DNA of 64,000 bases from Blastomyces gilchristii SLH14081 (taxonomy: Eukaryota; Ascomycota; Eurotiomycetes; Onygenales; Ajellomycetaceae), in contig NW_003101655.1 in the NCBI RefSeq assembly GCF_000003855.2, positions 186,001 to 250,000 of the forward strand, given 5' to 3'. The position numbers and the translations under genes are program-made. This document shows, one piece after another, positions 58,660 through 64,000 of this stretch. Each line of letters starts with the position of its first letter. The first letter of the stretch is position 1. The notes beneath the pieces are model-generated. The model made no database searches. It was not told the DNA's origin and was given only the letters and a program-made list of their open reading frames with translations.

Positions 58660-60120
58660 ATAAATGAATATCAAGATGACAGATTCAATACAATCTCACT
58701 CACATACATGTTTGTGATCTCATGTTCTTTTCACTGAATCAGTTGCAGTTGATGATGATGATGATTCTTCACACTTATACTCTGCCAGTGAACATTCTTC
58801 TGAAGCCTTTGAAAGCTTCATTGAAGAACACCTCACAACACTCTCTCAATTCAAAGCTGGTTTGAATACAGCTTCTGACACAGTCAGGCCAGCTCTCTGA
58901 TCTACTCAACAGCTTGATGCTGATTCTCTTGATGAGAATAATGAACATTCAGATGTCTATCATTCAGACAAGACAATATTAGATCAACAGATAAAGCATC
59001 TCAAGATAATGCTTGAGATGAACAAGGGAAAGCAAAGAGTCTTAGAACTTAAACTACAACTGAAAAAACTTCATTAACAGAGATTCTCATTCTCTACAGA
59101 TTAATTACAAGATGTTAACAATCATTCTATCATCACATCAACAGCCTGTACAGCCACATGAAATTCTAATCTCAATGAAAGGTTGAAATTCAACCTTTAT
59201 GAACTGAATAGCCGTGTTGACAAGGCAATCTCTCAATTCAAGAAAGATATTAAGAATACTGTGAGATTAAACAGTCTAACTGATATATTCAATTACATCA
59301 CATGAAGCATCTTCATGAAATCAAAACTGATTAATACACAGTGTTGATATATGATAGAGAAACAACAGACTCAGAACTCTCTATAAAAAGATGATGAATA
59401 AGCATCATTCTGAGACATCAGAAATCAATGACTCTACACATTCATCTCAAACTTCTTGAATGCAGGTGTCAGACCACATTTCTTCAAGTATGATGAAAAT
59501 CAGATCACTTATATTCTATGAAATGTGATTGAACAGGAATACTCTGTTCTCAAAACACAGTTACACTGTGAGGCAGTTCTGAAATTCATGTCTCTTGATA
59601 ACACACAGGTCATTAATCTACATATATTCTTTAATAAGTTCTGGTCTGCCATTACAAAATTGAAGATGTTGAATACTTCCTTCTCAGATGCATGAATATT
59701 TGATATCTTCTACTCAGTTCTACTCAACAATTGAAGGAATTATATTCAGAAGAAGATAGAGAAGATACAGGATTTCAAATCCACAGCTGTGATATTGAAT
59801 GTTGATCTTCTCATGAAGAAAATCTGTTCACAGCTTGATTCTTCAAAAGATAAAAAGAATCTACAGAATATAGATTCTGCAGTTAACACAGCTATGACAG
59901 CTACAACAGCCACAATGACTATCAACAATACATCAAATTCAGCCCGTGAAGGCCGTACTGAATGTGATCATGATAGTACTCAAGAGAGCTTCTGAAATCA
60001 TCAGAGATTAAGAAATTCATCTACCTGTTCTGAATATGAGAGATCTCACTTTGACATCTATTAATTAATCAATCCAGACAGTGCTTCAGATAATTGAAAG
60101 ATAAACAATGCTGTGAGAAT
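58660..60120 (+). pseudogene. Copia gag, degenerate
   Basis: The first ATG at about 58667 starts MNIKMTDSIQSHSHT. An acidic VDDDDDSSH segment and a helical region (QQIKHLKIMLEMNKGK) follow. The open stretch 59789-59995 continues the frame, and a worn zinc-knuckle-like CSEYERSH lies near 60035, with Cys-to-Tyr. Stops are mostly TGA. It packages RNA in the intact element. Confidence 0.72.
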
Positions 60121-60249
60121 AAAGAAATTCAAGAAAAAGAAGAAAAAGAACAATAGTGAAGATAGAACTCAACTATTCATTACAGATGAATCAGACATCT
60201 ATCAGATGACAAACCTCACAGAGGTTATCAATGTGTCAGCCTGTTTTAT

Positions 60250-60829
60250 AGAACCTCACAAGAATCCTCTCACTATATGAGATAGTGACACTGAATGTCA
60301 CATAGTGAGTGATAGATCACAATTTTCAGAACTTATAGCAATCAATGATTCAACAGTTCAAGTGATCAATAAGATCATTATAAAGGTTCAGAGTGTCAGC
60401 ACTGTATTCATCTCAGTGAGTAAAAGATTGATAGAATTCAATCATGTATACTATATGTCAGAACTATCCGCAAATCTGATCTCTGCTGAGCTTATGAAAT
60501 GTCAGAGCTATATTCACTGTGATATACAAGTTAATGCTGAGAACTACTTTGAGTTTCTATCATCTATCAACAGTGATATCTTCTACATCAATCTGTTTCA
60601 CAATAATATTTACATTCTATCTGACAGCTCACTGACATTTCATGAGATAATGAATGACTCAATGTATGAAGTAGTGACATATGTGACTGTTCTGAAATCA
60701 AAGACAATCTCAACAGATTATAATTCAAATGCAGAGTCTTTGAAGCCTTTCAGCTGTGAGAAGATTGAACAGTTAATCAATTCTAAGAATTCAGATACTG
60801 ATTTCTTTATTATCTCATCTTTATCTTGA
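60250..60829 (+). pseudogene. Copia protease, degenerate
   Basis: Near 60280 the sequence is DSDTECHIVSDRSQF, where copia proteases have D-S/T-G-A-S/C followed by His-hydrophobic, so the catalytic-loop Gly is lost. The open segment 60305-60829 (174 codons) contains LIEFNHVYYMSELSANLISAELM, which matches the hydrophobic LxxVLYVPxLxxNLLSxxxL-type stretch of copia polyproteins and fixes the identity. Confidence 0.78.
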
Positions 60830-60859
60830 TTATCTGCAGTCCTTTCAAAACAGCTTCTG

Positions 60860-62218
60860 ATAGATGAGTGACATCATCAACTTGATCATATCAGTGAAAA
60901 TAGTATATTAAAAATGATCAGAGACTCACAATTTAATATTGTCATTATCAGTCTGAAGAAATTATCATTCTGTGCTATATATATTAAGTCTAAACAGAAA
61001 CATGCTTTCTACAAGAATTCCACACCACATCATACCACTCACAAGGCCTTGAAGATTTGAATGAATATATTCAATGATGATGAGACTCTTGAAACTGAGA
61101 ATGATATATCATCTTACACTGACAAGAAGCTTGCAATGATGATAACAGATGATGTCATCTGTATAAGATGAATATTTCTATTGAAACATAAGAATGAGAT
61201 GTTGAGATATCTACAGATCTTCAATCAATTCATTAAGAATCTGCTGAGATGTGGCATTGCAATTCTTCACTCAGATTATGAAGAATTGAATTCAAATGCA
61301 GTCACAGCATATATACTCAGCAAAGATATAAAATGAGAGCTGACTTCTCTTTATACTTCACAGCAAGATGAAGTATTCAAATGATCAATCAGTTTAATCA
61401 TTGAGAAGTTTCAATCACTATTAATAGACTCTTCAGCTTCAGAAAAAATGTGAAGTGAGACAGTTATTACAGTCACAGAGCTGCTTAACCTTATATCAAT
61501 CTCAACAATATTGTATGAGAGCCCTGAAAATACAAAGCTGATTACATTATATAAGGCCTGGCTTGAAGCTCTACTCTCTGCATGCGGCATTTATCAATGA
61601 GGTTGCAAAGCATTCTTGAAGATAGTTCTCAAGCTCATCAATAAGATGGCTTCCTGTTTCAAAGAGTTGATTTTTGTGAGATATGATGATTTTATCAATT
61701 ATAGATTAATGAATCCCTTCAACAGGCATTTATACATATTAAAAGACATCATCTTTCAGAAGGACCTTTATCTTGTCAATTCATTGATACTGATAACACA
61801 CAACCTGAAGGTTCTACTCAATACAGTCTGTAAAGTGGCTGTGGTGATTTCTTCAGCAACACCAGGCCTACTCACTGCAGTCTGTCAAGAGATTGCAGTG
61901 ATTTCTGATCAATCAATAGATGATCTATTCATTGATGAGAAAATTCAACCTGAGTGTTCATTTTTTCTCATACTCACTAATAATTGGTGGATTGACTATG
62001 ATATCTCTGTGAGAATATCTATCTTTTTAGTACAGAATACACTGAACTTCTCAGAACTCACAGTTGAATTGAATGATTCTTCAACATCTATAAGAAATAT
62101 CACTACAGTGAGGGAATCTTCAATGAAAGACAGTCTTGAAGACCTGCTTATCAATCCCAAGATTGCTGCACTTCTGATCTCAAAAAATCTCACATGTGTT
62201 AAAGCTTTCATAAAATGA
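60860..62218 (+). pseudogene. Copia integrase, degenerate
   Basis: The GAG-pre-integrase HHCC zone at about 60860-61010 reads HHQLDHISENSILK and then LSFCAIYIKSKQKH, with Cys-to-Tyr. The DDE core follows with ILHSDYEELNSNAV near 61265, where the family has a TDNGxEF-like motif. YKAWLEALLSACGIYQ near 61550 precedes the C-terminal domain, open at 61616-62218 (SCFKELIFVRYDDFIN). Several stops occur in the core, mostly TGA. Confidence 0.8.
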
Positions 62219-62259
62219 AAGTATTATTACAAGACCTGTATTAAAGAGATCAACTGTTT

Positions 62260-63776
62260 AAAACAGATAGAGATCTGACAACTGATTAAGAGAATATCAC
62301 AAATGAGTGTCCTCTGCGGTCAATGAGTATTTGATAAAAAGTTCAATAATATGAGTGATGTTATCTGCTATAAGACCTGCTGAGTTGTCTGCAGAAATCT
62401 TCAACAGAAGAAAGTCAATTACTCAAGAATCTTTGCACTCATTATCTCTGCATTCATCTCACAAGCTCTCATGACAATCTCAGCATTCAGAGGATGATAT
62501 GTTCTGCAGATTGATATGATAACTGCATTTTTGAATACTCAACTGTCTGCTGATGAACAGATATATATGAATCAATTCACAGGATTCTGTAAAGACTATG
62601 ATAATCTTGTGTATGAGTTGATGCAGAGACTCTACAGTCTTAAGCAGGCAGCACTCTTATGATATGAGAAGCTGTGAAAGATGCTATTACACTCAGGCTT
62701 TCATGTCAGTCTCTATAATGCCAGACTATTTATTCACAATGAAAGACAGGTCTATATAATTATCTACATGAATGATGTCTGTCTCTACAGCCTGAAAATC
62801 GAAGATCTGGACTGGGCCAAAGCTGAAATCACTGCTAATTACAAGATCAAGGATGTAGAGAATTTCAACTGCTATCTAGAAATAAAGATTGATAGAGATT
62901 CAACTTCATTAACATTGTTTCAATTCCTCTTTATAAGGAATCTTCTGAAGAAGTTCTCAATGAATGACTGTCATTCTACATTCACTCCTATGAAGAAGAA
63001 CATCAATTTCATGAATGATGATGAGAAACTGATTGCATACACAGCAGAATTTACTCTACAGTTCTATCAATCCAGTATCAGATCCCTGCAATATCTTGCA
63101 TTCAATACATGTCCTGATATGAGCTTCACCACAGGATTCCTTGAACAATTCAGCTCCCAGCCTACATCAAAGAACTGGGCTGCATACAAGCATACACTCC
63201 GATATCTACAGGGTTCAATCAATGAGGGTATAACCTATCACAGAGGTGCCGAAATTGAACCTGTAGCATACACAGATGCCGATTGGGCCGGTAGGGATCC
63301 AGGATCCCATTCAACCACCGGTTATATCATCTACATGACAGGTGGCCCCGTTGCATGGCGGAGCTGCCGGCAAACAGGGGTCTCCAAGTCATCAACAGAG
63401 GCCGAATATATTGCATCCTCTGAGGCCGCATATGAGCTTGTCTGTCTCCGAGAGCTTCTAGAAGACGCTGGCTTCATCCCATCCCACCTCAACAATCTGG
63501 ATGCCGATGATCATCTCATTCCCACCACAGCCAATGGTCTGTCTTATACAATCCATGCCGATAATAAGTCCGCTATAGAGCTATCCTCTTCCGAAGCAAT
63601 TTCACACCGCTTGAAGCATATAGAGGTTCATTTCCACATTCTTCAGAATCTTGTCTGCAAGAACAAGATATCTATCCAATATATTCCATCTGCTGAGAAC
63701 ACAGCGGATGGGCTTACTAAACCACTTGAAATGTTGAAATATATGCATTGGAAGGAGATTATGAAGATGAAGAAAT
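62260..63776 (+). pseudogene. Copia reverse transcriptase and RNase H, 3' end intact
   Basis: RT starts near 62440 (FALIISAFISQALMTISAFRG) with LQIDMITAFLN and RLYSLKQA. TGA stops at 62320 and 62660 sit at Trp codons. The catalytic box at about 62766-62780 reads YMND instead of YVDD, so one Asp is lost. From 62681 the frame is open for 365 codons and includes the complete RNase H: YTDADWAGR, KSSTEAEYIA, ADNKSAIEL, HIEVHFH and TADGLTKPL. The last 650 bp keep normal CpG content. The gene as a whole is inactive, but this segment is nearly undamaged. Confidence 0.87.
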
Positions 63777-63897
63777 AGAGGGATAAAAAATGATGTATAT
63801 CATGACTGGTTTTTCATTACTTCACATTTTCCAGTCATTTTTAGTACTTGTACTTGATTTGAAGGCAAATTTTGTATATAGCATCATGTATAGTTAC

Positions 63898-63912
63898 TCT
63901 GGTGAGTGAAGA
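63898..63912 (+). promoter_or_regulatory. Copia polypurine tract
   Basis: The purine-rich CTGGTGAGTGAAGA immediately precedes the 3' LTR, as needed for plus-strand priming. It is a moderate tract with a T interruption. Confidence 0.6.
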
Positions 63913-64000
63913 TGTCAGGTCACATGATCTGGCTTACTAATCCTTCCATTATATAACTTCTCACAAAGCTAGCAATCTTTCAATCACACAAGCTTTACAC
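63913..64000 (+). repeat. Copia 3' LTR, truncated by window end
   Basis: 88 bp match the first 88 bp of the 5' LTR at 58316. The differences are transitions (CACATGATC for CACGTGATC, and a few others). Confidence 0.9.

Larger units (their letters stand above)
58316..64000 (+). mobile_element. Ty1/copia retrotransposon, nearly complete (3' LTR cut by window end)
   Basis: The 5' LTR (58316-58411) and the start of the 3' LTR (63913-64000) match over 88 bp with transitions. The domain order gag, protease, integrase, RT, RNase H is diagnostic of copia. It inserted into a GypB LTR, so it is younger than that copy. The sequence is heavily mutated from about 58700 to 63000, but CpG-rich and open from about 63130 to the stop at 63776. 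Internal length is about 5.5 kb. Confidence 0.93.

Noticed and set aside
62681..63778. An intact 365-codon protein-coding gene
   Set aside because: It begins in the middle of the Copia RT, whose catalytic box is mutated, and the frame upstream has stops. It is the surviving end of a pseudogene.
1..64000. An undescribed multi-gene host or defence system
   Set aside because: Every coding-like segment that I could assign belongs to a transposable element. No gene cluster or operon-like arrangement is present.

Overview
The window looks like a piece of a repeat-rich, strongly AT-biased fungal genome, most likely a filamentous ascomycete. The case rests on the element types: gypsy chromoviruses, a LINE with APE endonuclease and RNase H, a Ty1/copia element and a hAT family. 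It also rests on RIP-like decay, meaning clustered C-to-T and G-to-A transitions with very few indels. I cannot name the species. I find no intact gene, rRNA, authentic tRNA or CRISPR array. Nearly all of the 64 kb is nested transposable elements, many bounded by terminal repeats and target-site duplications (TSDs) that can be read directly. Family names used here (GypA, GypB, GypO, LINE, SINE1, SINE2, hAT, Copia) are my own.

Layout. 1-8909: GypA copy 1 on the minus strand, cut by the window start. It holds a 1.07 kb SINE/LINE chimera (667-1733) and a complete GypB copy (2482-8574), which itself carries a young tRNA-derived SINE (6761-7141). 8910-11720: 3' part of a GypO element. 11721-13291: a less mutated island, a 163-bp tandem duplication and AT-rich DNA. 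13292-39791: one LINE on the plus strand, about 6.2 kb when reassembled. It is split at 14151/29610 by GypO copy 2 (167-bp LTRs, TSD AATT), which is itself split by GypA copy 2 (16412-23661, TSD GAACA). The LINE is split again at 32579/37449 by a 5'-truncated LINE in the opposite orientation (11-bp TSD). 39792-43921: 3' part of a GypB copy carrying a 506-bp hAT MITE with 8-bp TSD.

44597-56102: a long hAT element with matching termini and a near-perfect 8-bp TSD. Its decayed transposase gene is split by GypB copy 3 (48692-54373, TSD ATTTA). 56103-57971: AT-rich DNA, then a GC-normal island (56660-57420) that is the only candidate for low-copy host sequence. 57972-58132: another hAT end, interrupted by a GypB LTR (58133-58315), itself interrupted by a Copia element (58316 to the window end).

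How it fits together. The LINE, the SINEs and the short LINE-tailed inserts share (AAT)n 3' tails, and SINE1 also shares about 310 bp of LINE 3' sequence, so the LINE machinery probably mobilised them. The MITE shares hAT termini and is the expected non-autonomous partner. Pairs of LTRs that were identical at insertion give a direct read of the decay. In GypO all 20 hand-counted differences are transitions: 14 at CpG, 5 at CpC, 1 at CpA. That is unlike classical CpA-directed RIP. Premature stops are mostly TGA at former Trp or Arg codons. Decay is patchy, and some LTR ends and the Copia RNase H end keep many CpGs.
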